Positions 8,516 through 16,565 of a stretch of DNA of 34,660 nucleotides are shown in pieces. Origin of the DNA: Pseudoalteromonas luteoviolacea NCIMB 1942 (GTDB lineage: Bacteria; Pseudomonadota; Gammaproteobacteria; Enterobacterales; Alteromonadaceae). The translations under genes and the position numbers were made by a program. Position 1 is the first letter of the stretch; each line of letters starts with the position of its first letter. The notes beneath the pieces were generated by a model that made no database searches, was not told the DNA's origin, and saw only the letters and a program-made list of their open reading frames with translations. Where the stretch lies: contig NZ_AUXT01000068.1 of the NCBI RefSeq assembly GCF_001625595.1, positions 1 to 34,660 of the forward strand, written 5' to 3'.

Positions 8516-8530
8516 GATGCAATCTGCATC
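8516..8530. promoter_or_regulatory. Dyad operator, probable LysR binding site
   Basis: GATGCA (8516-8521) and TGCATC (8525-8530) form a perfect dyad around ATC. It lies 19 bp from the LysR start and 80 bp upstream of the divergent gene. LysR proteins bind dyads of this kind in divergent promoters, so autoregulation plus activation of the neighbour is likely. Confidence 0.6.
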
Positions 8531-8609
8531 AATTATTGGCAATTATTTCATATTAGTTTTCTTTTAATCTGAATACAACTCAACGTAAGTCAATAAAAGA
8601 GGAAATATT

Positions 8610-9248
8610 ATGAAAATAGTTGTGTTAGGTGCATCAGGATGGATAGGCAGTCATATTGTTGCCCAAGCAAAGGCCAGAGGCCATGAAGTAACAGCACTGG
8701 TCCGGGATACGGATAAGTATGACGTAACTGATGTAACCGTAAAAAGTTTTGATCTTAATGATCAAAACCAAGATCTGACTTCCATTATTTCTGATGAAAC
8801 AACCCTTGTCGCCTCAATTGGTGGTCGCGCGCTTGGTAATCACGAGATCGTAGCTAAAACTGCATCAGCGCTATTAACGCAACTACCAAAAACCAATATT
8901 GAGCGCTTAGTTTGGGTAGGTGGCGCAGGCTCATTAGAGGTCGCGCCTAATGTAAAACTGATAGATACGCCAGAATTTCCTGACGAGTACAAAGGTGAGG
9001 CACATGCACAAGGCCAAGCACTCGATGTGTTTAAGTCAACACAGAGCCCTTTAAATTGGACTTTTATCAGCCCAGCAGCTGAAATTTTTCCGGGAGATAA
9101 TATGCAAGCATACCGTATTGGCTTTGATCAATTATTGCTAGATGATGAAGGCAATAGCCGTATTTCGGTTGCCGACTATGCCACAGCCCTAGTAGATGAG
9201 ATTGAGAAAAGCGAGCATATTAATAAACGTATCGGTGTTGCTTACTAA
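8610..9248 (+). CDS. NAD(P)-binding SDR-type protein (YwnB/NmrA-like)
   Basis: A 212-residue cytosolic protein of the atypical short-chain dehydrogenase superfamily. The N-terminal Rossmann motif is GASGWIGSHI (residues 7-16), a GxxGxxG dinucleotide site followed by VTALVRD. The conserved GVGGA-like strand appears as RLVWVGGAGSLEV, and LNWTFISPAAEIFPG matches the SPA(x)xxxPG block of the NAD(P)H-binding family. The classical YxxxK catalytic pair is not in its usual place, as in NmrA/YwnB relatives, some of which act as redox sensors. The start follows an AGAGGAAAT ribosome binding site. It is probably regulated by the divergent LysR protein. Substrate unknown. Confidence 0.85.
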   Translation: MKIVVLGASGWIGSHIVAQAKARGHEVTALVRDTDKYDVTDVTVKSFDLNDQNQDLTSIISDETTLVASIGGRALGNHEIVAKTASALLTQLPKTNIERLVWVGGAGSLEVAPNVKLIDTPEFPDEYKGEAHAQGQALDVFKSTQSPLNWTFISPAAEIFPGDNMQAYRIGFDQLLLDDEGNSRISVADYATALVDEIEKSEHINKRIGVAY

Positions 9249-9264
9249 TAACAGCGTTGACAAG

Positions 9265-9294
9265 TTATGGGGCAGATTGTCACTGGCCCCATAA
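9265..9294. terminator. Hairpin 1 between convergent genes
   Basis: TTATGGGGC (9265-9273) pairs perfectly with GCCCCATAA (9286-9294) over a 12-nt loop, 16 bases after the NAD(P)-binding gene. No strong T-run follows, so it is a weak terminator or a processing/stability hairpin. Confidence 0.55.
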
Positions 9295-9306
9295 AAGCTC
9301 ATTTAT

Positions 9307-9331
9307 ACATAGGAGCCGATGGCTCCTATGT
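9307..9331. terminator. Hairpin 2 between convergent genes
   Basis: ACATAGGAGCC (9307-9317) pairs perfectly with GGCTCCTATGT (9321-9331), an 11-bp stem with a 3-nt loop, placed 7 bases beyond the pump gene's stop on the minus strand. It lacks a T-run on both strands. It is likely the 3' end structure of the efflux operon. Confidence 0.55.
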
Positions 9332-9338
9332 GACGTCA

Positions 9339-12300
9339 TTATGACCGCTTATTACCAAGCACACTTACTAATAGCGCAGGTAAAAAAGTTAAGCTCAGGA
9401 GCATTGAAAACACAATGCCACACAATACGATGATACCAACGCCACGATATAATTCAGTCCCGTCTCCCGGTATAAATACCAAAGGAGCAAGCCCAAATAG
9501 GGTGGTTGCCGTAGACATCAGTATAGGTTTGAGCCGTGTGGCGACCGCTTGCTTCACCGCAGCTACCACTTCCATACCTTGATCGACTATCAACTTACGA
9601 GTTTGGTCCACAATCAAAATTGGGTTGTTTACCACTGTTCCCAACAAAATAAGGAAGCCCAACATAGTGATCATGTCGAAAGGTTGATGGAACGGAGTCA
9701 TACCTAAGTTAGCAAGCAGTGCGTTTACACCATTTAACGAGATTAAACCCAATAACCCACCAGCCATACCCAGAGGTACCGTTGCTAAGATAAATAATGG
9801 ATAACGCCAGTGAGTAAATATTGCTACGAGTAATAAATAACTCAAAACTAACGCCACCACAAAGTTACTCGACAGCGATGCTTGAGTCGCTTCTAATTGA
9901 TCAGCAGCACCACTGATAGATAACTTAGTGCCCTGCGCAATTTTCCCCTGTTGCCATAGCGTAGGTAATAACTCTGTTCTCACAATTTCTTCTGCGGTTT
10001 CAAGTGCCACATCTCTTGGAGGGATAATATAAACGGTTACTGTTCTCTTGCCATCTACTCGGCGCAGACTGTCGCTGTTTTTGCTCTCAACTAGATCAGC
10101 TAATGCACTCAGGGGTAATACATCTCCTGAGGGCGTCACAATTGGAGAGGTTGCAAGTTGCTCGATAGTTTGCTTCTGTTTTTGATGACTGAATATAAAC
10201 ATATCGATCTTGTCATCGTTCAGAATAAACTCATCAACATACGCACCATCACTTAACGAAGATATGGTGTAACCAAATTCGTTAGGACTTATACCCAACT
10301 CAGCCAACCGCTGCCATTTAGGTTTGATCTCTATCAGTGGCTGATCTAGGCTCAATGCTCGAGGATCTGAGTTGATTTGAGGGTTGTCAAAAGTTACCTG
10401 AGCTTGCTGATACACCGCCTCTGCTGCGCGATATAAATCGGTCAAATTAGTACCTGCAATGTCCACTGCAACCGCACGTGTGCCACCATCGTTGCTCGAG
10501 ATAATCGAGCCTCGAGCCGAAAAAGCACGCATGTTGTCATAGCTTCTAAATTTAGTGGTAATCGCGTCCATCATTGCTTGAATATTGTCAGGATCCGTTG
10601 GTGCACTCAAAAACCAAATCCGCCCTATAGACACCGACATTGAGTAATAAGCCAGAGGTGGCATATCGGTCTCACCGTTGTCAAAGGCGTCGCTAGAAGC
10701 GTTAACATGACCATTGAAATAAACCCGCAATTCATCACCAATTTCTTTCATTTCAGACAAATTATAGCTCGGTGGTGCAATCATTATTGAGAATGCTTTT
10801 GGCTCCTCGCCTTCCGGTAAGTATTCTGCTGCTGGCATCAGCGCATAAGCAGCCCCCAAAGTAATGACGACAAATCCAGCTGTGATCCAAGTCGCTCTCG
10901 CTCTTGTCGCAACGCAAAATGAAACTAGCCCAAGCCAACGCTTTGAAAGAGATACGGTTTTTATATCTTCTTTGCGGTTAGGTAAATTAGCTAAAGTCGT
11001 CGGCACTATAAAAATAGCTACAAGCATAGAGGCAATGATTGCAGACGAAACGGCTATTGCGATATCTGAATACAACTGTCCGGCTTCTTGTTCTACAAAT
11101 AAAATAGGTGCAAACACCAGCACAGTTGTAGCTGTCGACGCCAATACCGCAGGCCAAACTTCCTTCACCCCTTTTATCGCTGCATGTAGCTTACTCGTGC
11201 CACGCCTGTTTGCTTGCACAATTGCTTCGAGTACCACAATGGTGTTGTCCACTGTCATACCAATCGCGAAGGCGACTCCGGCCAGAGAGATAACGTTAAT
11301 CGTTCTGTCGAACAAAGTTAACCCCAAAAACGCCGCAACGGTACATATTGGAATACCTATCACACCAACAATTGTTGCACGACCTGAGCGTAAGAACCAA
11401 AACATCACAAGTGTAGCCAACACGGCACCTAGTGCTAAGTTTGTCCACACATTCTTCAGTGAGCTTTCGACATACTGAACATCGTCACTCATAAGCAACA
11501 GCTCAAGACCATTTTGTGCGAGTAATTCTTGGTTTATTTGCTCTATAACCGGAAGTAACTGCTGTTTAATATCGATGACGTTTGAGCCACTTTCACGTCG
11601 TACCGACAGTCTCAAAGTGCGTTCACCATCAGAATAGGAAATGCCTCTTAGTTCAAAGTGGTCTAAAGACACGACTGCGATGTCTTTGAGTTTAGTTGTT
11701 ATGCCATCTTGCTCGGCAATGATTAGGTTTTCTAGCTCATTTAATTGCTCAAAACGACCTACCATGCGCAGTAAATAACGGCTAGAACCACTTTCGATAT
11801 CGCCAGCGGATGCATCACGGTTGCGTGCTCTAATTGCGCTTCTCAAGTCTGTTACACTTAAGCCCCGCTGAGCTAAGCGACTGGGATCAACATTAATTTG
11901 AACCTGTCTTGCAGCACCACCACCAACGCGTACCTCAGACACCCCAGTCACACTCTCCATGCGTGGTCGCACAAAGTCTTCAGCAAAGTCCCTAAGCATA
12001 TCAACATCAAGGCCTAGTGGGTTACCTTGTTGCGGCTTTAAAACAAAATGCATAAATGCATTAGAAGAAAATGAGCTAGAATAGAGCCTCGGCTGATCCA
12101 CGTTTTCAGGGTAGTTTGGCACTTGGCTCAACGCATTATTCACGCGAATCAGCGCATCATTCACGTCGACCCCAAATGGGAATTCGAGTTCAATTCTCGC
12201 AGAGCCCATTTGTGAATAAGACACCATGCGCTTTAAATTTGGCAAGCTTCGTAGATAGCGTTCTTGCTCAACTAAGATTTCTTTTTCTACGTCTTGCGGT

Positions 12301-12458
12301 GTTGCTCCCGGCCACCCAGTTTGCACTGTGATGGTTCTAACTTCGAGATCAGGGATCATCTGGACAGGGATTTTTAATGCGGTGACCAACCCCAAAATGC
12401 AGATAATTAACGATATTACGGCAACCAGAGTACCGCGTTTAACGGCGCTTTCTATCAT
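9339..12458 (-). CDS. RND-family efflux pump permease (HAE-1-like)
   Basis: A 1039-residue inner-membrane proton-driven transporter, the usual length for AcrB-type pumps. The first transmembrane helix (residues 11-30) is followed by a porter domain and six helices near 340-480, then the second repeat with its helices from about 860 on. The family blocks GWPGATPQDVEKEI (48-61), IPVQMIPDLE and TGVSEVRVGGG are present. In TM4 the relay reads GMTVDN (D404, N405) rather than the AcrB Asp-Asp, and in TM10 GTVVNN (around 944-945) replaces the AcrB Lys. This D-N/N-N pattern is shared with SwrC-like branches, so it probably defines a natural subfamily rather than a defect. It is the second gene of an operon with the adaptor, 5 bp apart. 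Substrate unknown. Confidence 0.93.
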   Translation of the reverse strand: MIESAVKRGTLVAVISLIICILGLVTALKIPVQMIPDLEVRTITVQTGWPGATPQDVEKEILVEQERYLRSLPNLKRMVSYSQMGSARIELEFPFGVDVNDALIRVNNALSQVPNYPENVDQPRLYSSSFSSNAFMHFVLKPQQGNPLGLDVDMLRDFAEDFVRPRMESVTGVSEVRVGGGAARQVQINVDPSRLAQRGLSVTDLRSAIRARNRDASAGDIESGSSRYLLRMVGRFEQLNELENLIIAEQDGITTKLKDIAVVSLDHFELRGISYSDGERTLRLSVRRESGSNVIDIKQQLLPVIEQINQELLAQNGLELLLMSDDVQYVESSLKNVWTNLALGAVLATLVMFWFLRSGRATIVGVIGIPICTVAAFLGLTLFDRTINVISLAGVAFAIGMTVDNTIVVLEAIVQANRRGTSKLHAAIKGVKEVWPAVLASTATTVLVFAPILFVEQEAGQLYSDIAIAVSSAIIASMLVAIFIVPTTLANLPNRKEDIKTVSLSKRWLGLVSFCVATRARATWITAGFVVITLGAAYALMPAAEYLPEGEEPKAFSIMIAPPSYNLSEMKEIGDELRVYFNGHVNASSDAFDNGETDMPPLAYYSMSVSIGRIWFLSAPTDPDNIQAMMDAITTKFRSYDNMRAFSARGSIISSNDGGTRAVAVDIAGTNLTDLYRAAEAVYQQAQVTFDNPQINSDPRALSLDQPLIEIKPKWQRLAELGISPNEFGYTISSLSDGAYVDEFILNDDKIDMFIFSHQKQKQTIEQLATSPIVTPSGDVLPLSALADLVESKNSDSLRRVDGKRTVTVYIIPPRDVALETAEEIVRTELLPTLWQQGKIAQGTKLSISGAADQLEATQASLSSNFVVALVLSYLLLVAIFTHWRYPLFILATVPLGMAGGLLGLISLNGVNALLANLGMTPFHQPFDMITMLGFLILLGTVVNNPILIVDQTRKLIVDQGMEVVAAVKQAVATRLKPILMSTATTLFGLAPLVFIPGDGTELYRGVGIIVLCGIVFSMLLSLTFLPALLVSVLGNKRS

Positions 12459-12463
12459 CTGCT

Positions 12464-13543
12464 TCAGCCCTTATTAACCACAATCTCACTGCCATTTTTG
12501 AGCAGTTGTACCCCAGTCATTATAATGGGTGTAGTCAGGACCTCGTTGTTGCCAGACACTGCCACAATCATGACTTGTTCACCACGCTGCTCCAAAATTC
12601 TAACCGTATGTCTTTGCGCCTTATTGTTATCTGCCACAAAAACACTCAGCGCGCCATCAGGGTGATATTTCAGCGCCGATTTAGGTACCCAAACCGCTTG
12701 CATGCCCGTGTTTGGCAACTCAAATCCAACTTGAGCGGACATACCGGCTACAAAGCTAGCCTGAGTAGGCACTTCAACGTGCACCGAAAAGCTGCGCGTC
12801 GAAGCATTAATTACTGGAACCACAGCCTGAATTTGCCCTTTAAGCAGCTTGCTCTGATCGTTGTCAGGTTGGATCTCAATTTCTGTCACCTTGTTATGAG
12901 AAAAGGCGCTGATGTACTCTTGCGGTACAGCAACACTGAGCCTCAACTCATCAGCAGACACAAGCGTCAAAGTATGAGTTTGCGTTGTAACCCACTCACC
13001 TAAGTCCACATCCCGCTTCATCACAATGCCTGAAAAAGGCGCGAATAGTGTTTGCCTTCTTAATGTTTCTTTATTAACTGCTAATGTCGCACTTGCTTTA
13101 GCTAATTCAGCTTTAGCAGCGGCCGCACCGGCTCGGCGCTCAGCAAGCAGTGTCGGGGCAACAAATTGCTTTTTAGATAAAGACTCGACTTCTTTTAATT
13201 GGCGTTTCGCTTCTAGCAGAGCAACCTTAGCCGCTTCAACAGATGCCTCGCTTTGTTCTAATTCTAATTGAGCCAATGTAGGGTCAAGCTTTAATAGGGC
13301 TTGGCCCTTTGTTACGGCATCACCCACTTCAACCAAAAGTGCATTCACAACACCAGGTTCTAAACTTGCAAGTGTTGCATTCTGTTTAGCCTCTACCGTG
13401 CCACTCAACACCAGTTTATTTTTATATTGAAGGTCCTTGGCTTCAAAAACCGCAACTTCTATTGGCGCGCTCCAAACAGCTGTTGACCAACTTAGTAATA
13501 AGAAAGTGGCCAGTGCTGATACCAACGCAGACATACAGCGCAT
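12464..13543 (-). CDS. RND efflux periplasmic adaptor (membrane fusion protein)
   Basis: A 359-residue periplasmic adaptor linking the pump to an outer-membrane channel. An N-terminal signal sequence covers residues 1-25, ending SWSTAVWSA, without a lipobox Cys, so the protein is not lipidated. The biotinyl/lipoyl-like half appears as VEAKQNATLASLEPG and VEVGDAVTKGQALLKLDP. A helical hairpin rich in Ala, Glu and Lys (about 90-160) follows, then the second lipoyl half TLFAPFSGIV with RDVDLGEWV. A beta-barrel and membrane-proximal domain end the protein. The start has GAGGTG upstream. It is the first gene of the two-gene operon. No outer-membrane factor or local regulator is present, so the pump probably borrows a TolC-type channel encoded elsewhere. 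Confidence 0.93.
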   Translation of the reverse strand: MRCMSALVSALATFLLLSWSTAVWSAPIEVAVFEAKDLQYKNKLVLSGTVEAKQNATLASLEPGVVNALLVEVGDAVTKGQALLKLDPTLAQLELEQSEASVEAAKVALLEAKRQLKEVESLSKKQFVAPTLLAERRAGAAAAKAELAKASATLAVNKETLRRQTLFAPFSGIVMKRDVDLGEWVTTQTHTLTLVSADELRLSVAVPQEYISAFSHNKVTEIEIQPDNDQSKLLKGQIQAVVPVINASTRSFSVHVEVPTQASFVAGMSAQVGFELPNTGMQAVWVPKSALKYHPDGALSVFVADNNKAQRHTVRILEQRGEQVMIVAVSGNNEVLTTPIIMTGVQLLKNGSEIVVNKG

Positions 13544-13582
13544 TTTTACACCTCAAATGATAATTGTTTTTAGTAAGATACT

Positions 13583-13669
13583 ATGAATGAATCTGCCGAA
13601 CGTGAAAATTGCGACAAACTCACTAATCTAGAAGTTAACGGCCAAAAAGTACATGTGGATTCATTTTAA
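13583..13669 (+). other. Possible 28-codon small ORF upstream of the efflux operon
   Basis: ATG at 13583 opens a frame of 28 codons ending in TAA at 13667. The product is polar with acidic and Cys/Asn residues (MNESAERENCDKLTNLEVNG at the start), unlike the Leu/Ile/Lys-rich output expected from AT-rich noise. It has no strong Shine-Dalgarno and no recognisable family. It lies divergent from the adaptor gene. Coding status is uncertain. Confidence 0.25.
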
Positions 13670-13787
13670 AACACATTACTCATTACTTTTCGACCGATTG
13701 CAAAGACGCAGCAATTCTAATACATGCTATGTGTAAAAGATGTGAACTCCCATAATAACTGCCTTTGAAATATATTCTTTGAATTAA

Positions 13788-15005
13788 TTAGTTATTTGCT
13801 AGTGCCGGAGCCAGTGTTTTGCCATCACCATCAACCTTTGACAATAATTTTAGGCCCAATATATTTGCAACTGTTGGGTAGATATCAAGGTTACTTACTT
13901 CTGATAGCTTCACACCACGCTTAAAGGCCGGCCCATGTGCGACAAACATTGCGGCCATGTCTTTACTGTAAGGATAACCATGGGCTCCTTTAGAAGTAAT
14001 CTTCTTACTTGTACCAAACGCATAGGGCGGCCTAGCCTCAATAATAATCTCTGCGGTGGTATTGTCGATAATTACGCCTCTTTCTGTTAACACATCTTGA
14101 TTCAACACCTCGAATCGTCCGTCTCCAACTTTCGAGAAATACATTTTGAGTTTTTCAATATCGACGTTTGCATGAGGATTTTTGTATAAATGTACGCGTG
14201 TAGTACCGTTTTTAACTTCAAAATCGTCAAAGTCAAAATCAAGTTCGCTGAGAACAATCGTTTTATTTGGTTCTAACGACACCATGCCATGATCGGACAC
14301 CAAAACCAGATTTACATCATGCTCTACTTCCGTTTGTAATCGTGTCCAGAGTTGTCCTATCAATTTATCAACTACCTGCACCGCATCGTAAGTCTCTTTT
14401 GCATCTGGACCAAAATCATGCCCCATGTCATCTACAAGTGAGAAGTAACCTGCAACAAACTTTGGTCTTTGCGTACTTTCTAACTGCAACCAAGCAAGGA
14501 TCTGATCAACTCGTTTTTGATAACTCCCATGCTTTGAGTAATGCATAAAGTAACTCGGTGTTCTGCCATTGAAACGTGCGTCTGATTCCGGCCAAAAATA
14601 GGTGGCAGCCTTTACACCTTGTAACTCCGCTAGGTTCCAAAGCGGGATCCCATTTAGCCACGTACTATCTTTCAGCCCTGCGCCCATTTTATAGCACTCT
14701 TCTCTGCGCTTATTGCAAAAGTAATTATCAATAATGCCGTGGTTAGATGGCAACAAACCAGTAATAATTGAGAGGTGGTTCGGAAATGTTTTAGTTGGAT
14801 AAACTGGGCGCATATGACTAGCCCTCACACCTTTATTGGCAATCTGAGCTATGTTTTTAGCATCATGTTTTTCAATATAGTCCCACCTAAAACCATCTAG
14901 AGAAATTAATACAACACTTTGCTCACCTTTATTACCCGATGAAAAAGCGTTAAAAGACAAAACCGTCAAAATCAAAAATACAACCACAGTGTAATAATAC
15001 TTCAT
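13788..15005 (-). CDS. Exported NPP-type nucleotide pyrophosphatase/phosphodiesterase
   Basis: A 405-residue alkaline-phosphatase-superfamily enzyme, with an N-terminal signal peptide (residues 1-22), so periplasmic or secreted. The two-zinc site is complete: D37 in LISLDGFRWDY, nucleophile T73 in KTFPNH, D192 and H196 in VDDMGHDFGP, D238/H239 in VSDHGM, and H342 in GAHGY. This matches the ectonucleotide pyrophosphatase/phosphodiesterase (NPP) branch, which hydrolyses phosphodiester or pyrophosphate bonds in nucleotides or lipids. It stands alone, 155 bp downstream of the S66 peptidase on the same strand. A role in scavenging phosphate or nucleosides from extracellular nucleotides is plausible but unproven. 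The ribosome binding site is weak (GAGAATAAT). Confidence 0.9.
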   Translation of the reverse strand: MKYYYTVVVFLILTVLSFNAFSSGNKGEQSVVLISLDGFRWDYIEKHDAKNIAQIANKGVRASHMRPVYPTKTFPNHLSIITGLLPSNHGIIDNYFCNKRREECYKMGAGLKDSTWLNGIPLWNLAELQGVKAATYFWPESDARFNGRTPSYFMHYSKHGSYQKRVDQILAWLQLESTQRPKFVAGYFSLVDDMGHDFGPDAKETYDAVQVVDKLIGQLWTRLQTEVEHDVNLVLVSDHGMVSLEPNKTIVLSELDFDFDDFEVKNGTTRVHLYKNPHANVDIEKLKMYFSKVGDGRFEVLNQDVLTERGVIIDNTTAEIIIEARPPYAFGTSKKITSKGAHGYPYSKDMAAMFVAHGPAFKRGVKLSEVSNLDIYPTVANILGLKLLSKVDGDGKTLAPALANN

Positions 15006-15136
15006 TATTATTCTCGAGAATTTAAAATTTTCGATACTGTATATTTAAAATATTTCAAATTGGAAGGGCTAATGACCCCAAAAGATAAAAATTGAGGTAT
15101 ATCACCTAGATATAAGGTAAACAACAATATGAAATT

Positions 15137-15158
15137 GGAGTGTGGCATTGCCACCTCC
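15137..15158 (-). terminator. Hairpin downstream of the S66 peptidase gene
   Basis: GGAG-t-GTGGC (15137-15146) pairs with GCCAC-CTCC (15150-15158) around an ATT loop, with one bulged base. It lies immediately after the peptidase stop on the minus strand. The downstream bases are only moderately T-rich (AATTTC). Confidence 0.45.
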
Positions 15159-15160
15159 AT

Positions 15161-16189
15161 TTAAATCAAAGTTTGGGTAATACTTCCCTGATTTTGAGTA
15201 AGTTCAATCTTGGCTAACGCGCCGTTAATCAAAGTTAAGTTTGGCGCTAGGTGACCAATATCCATATCATAGACCACTGGAATTGAAAGATCGCCAAGTG
15301 CCATTGTTAACGCCTCCGTACCACTAACTGGATCTGAGTCGTTATCTAATACAGCATTACGGCCAATTAATATGCCAGATGCATTTTTAAAAGCGCCCTG
15401 CAGCTTTAACCCTTGCAGTGCTCTGAAGTATTGCGTTGGTGATAATTCTGCATTTTCCAAATAAAAAATAAATGGCTCATTGCCGCAGGCTATTGGGTTA
15501 AAAAACTCAGAGCCATAAAGCATCATATGAATATCTAAACAACCGCCGGTTAAGCGTCCTGAGAACGTGACAGAATCCTCTTCCCTTATATCTTTATTCA
15601 ATATTTTCCATTTTACTGATTCAGTTAAATTAAAAGCTGCGTGAGGTTCCTTAATGTAATTTGCATATTGTTCTTCATAAAAATCTGCATTGACCTGCCT
15701 AAAACTGCTACCTTCAGCCAAGCTCAAAAAATCAAACACTTTTGATGTCAAGGCGTCGGTTTGATTCAAGCTAAGTTGCATTAAATTGGTGCCATGGCAA
15801 GTCGCCCAGCCTAATTTTGTGGATACGGATGTAAGTATTGTACTGACGTCTGAAAAGCCGAGTATCCACTTTGGCTTGGCATTTTGTAACCTATTCCAGT
15901 CCAGCAAAGGTAGTAGATCCATGGCCATTTCACCGCCCCAAGGCGCCATAATAGCGTCGATGCTCTCATCACATAAAAATTGCATGAGCTCTCTGGCACG
16001 TACTTCAGCGGGCTCGCTAACATGTTTGGTGTTTTCCCTCAGGCACTTGCCCTCAAACACTTCAAACCCTCGAATACGTAAATCATTTAACACCAAATCT
16101 AGACGTGGATGCAAAGGCGCTGGTACGCCAGAAGAAAACGCCGTGATTGCGACTTTACTACCACGAGATAAGGGAGCTGGGTACAACAT
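15161..16189 (-). CDS. S66-family peptidase (LD-carboxypeptidase / MccF-like)
   Basis: A 342-residue cytosolic serine peptidase of family S66. The nucleophile is S113 in ILGFSDVS, with E245 in FYLENAE and H313 in IGHLAPNLTL completing the Ser-Glu-His triad. MAPWGGEMAMDLLPLLDW is the typical block before the nucleophile. Family members cleave L,D-peptide bonds in recycled murein peptides (LdcA) or the amide of microcin C-type antibiotics, conferring immunity (MccF). The length (342) and GFSDVS motif fit the MccF-like branch better than LdcA, but the substrate cannot be assigned from sequence. The start is well supported by AAGGAG 6 bases upstream. No microcin gene is nearby. Confidence 0.88.
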   Translation of the reverse strand: MLYPAPLSRGSKVAITAFSSGVPAPLHPRLDLVLNDLRIRGFEVFEGKCLRENTKHVSEPAEVRARELMQFLCDESIDAIMAPWGGEMAMDLLPLLDWNRLQNAKPKWILGFSDVSTILTSVSTKLGWATCHGTNLMQLSLNQTDALTSKVFDFLSLAEGSSFRQVNADFYEEQYANYIKEPHAAFNLTESVKWKILNKDIREEDSVTFSGRLTGGCLDIHMMLYGSEFFNPIACGNEPFIFYLENAELSPTQYFRALQGLKLQGAFKNASGILIGRNAVLDNDSDPVSGTEALTMALGDLSIPVVYDMDIGHLAPNLTLINGALAKIELTQNQGSITQTLI

Positions 16190-16565
16190 AAAAACTCCTT
16201 TCTTATAATAAATATAAAATTTCAGCCTAAAAAACCTAAATAATCCTGATTATCAGGGGCGCAACACCCCATTTAAAGAATATATAAACTCAGCGTACCA
16301 GTTAACGTATCAACAAAGTGTTAATAAGATGATTTTATAATTTAAAAATTAAGCCAGAAACACTTCTAAGCCGCTGAAAATAATAAAGACATTGTCGATA
16401 AACACTACTTCAAAATATATAAGATTTGCAACATAAAAATGGCATCAACTTAATTGCCAAGTTGGCTGTACGAATTACGACCATTTACTATGCTTTAGTG
16501 AGCGAAACATTAAACCATACATAATCTGCACAGATTGTATCGTGCGTTTCAAGAGGAACAATAAT
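16190..16565. other. Intergenic gap holding divergent promoters
   Basis: About 375 bp without a coding frame between divergent genes. Its left end holds the AAGGAG ribosome binding site of the peptidase gene. Its right end holds the AAGAGGAAC site of the lipoprotein gene. A TTGGCT with TACTAT about 18 bases later, near 16463-16492, could be a promoter for the lipoprotein. Nothing else was recognised. Confidence 0.4.

Noticed and set aside
10864..11478. 204-codon frame on the plus strand
   Set aside because: It lies wholly inside the well-supported pump gene on the other strand; its Ala/Thr/Ile-rich product is a shadow of that gene.
12506..13003. 165-codon plus-strand frame
   Set aside because: Antisense shadow of the adaptor gene, without start signals or family resemblance.
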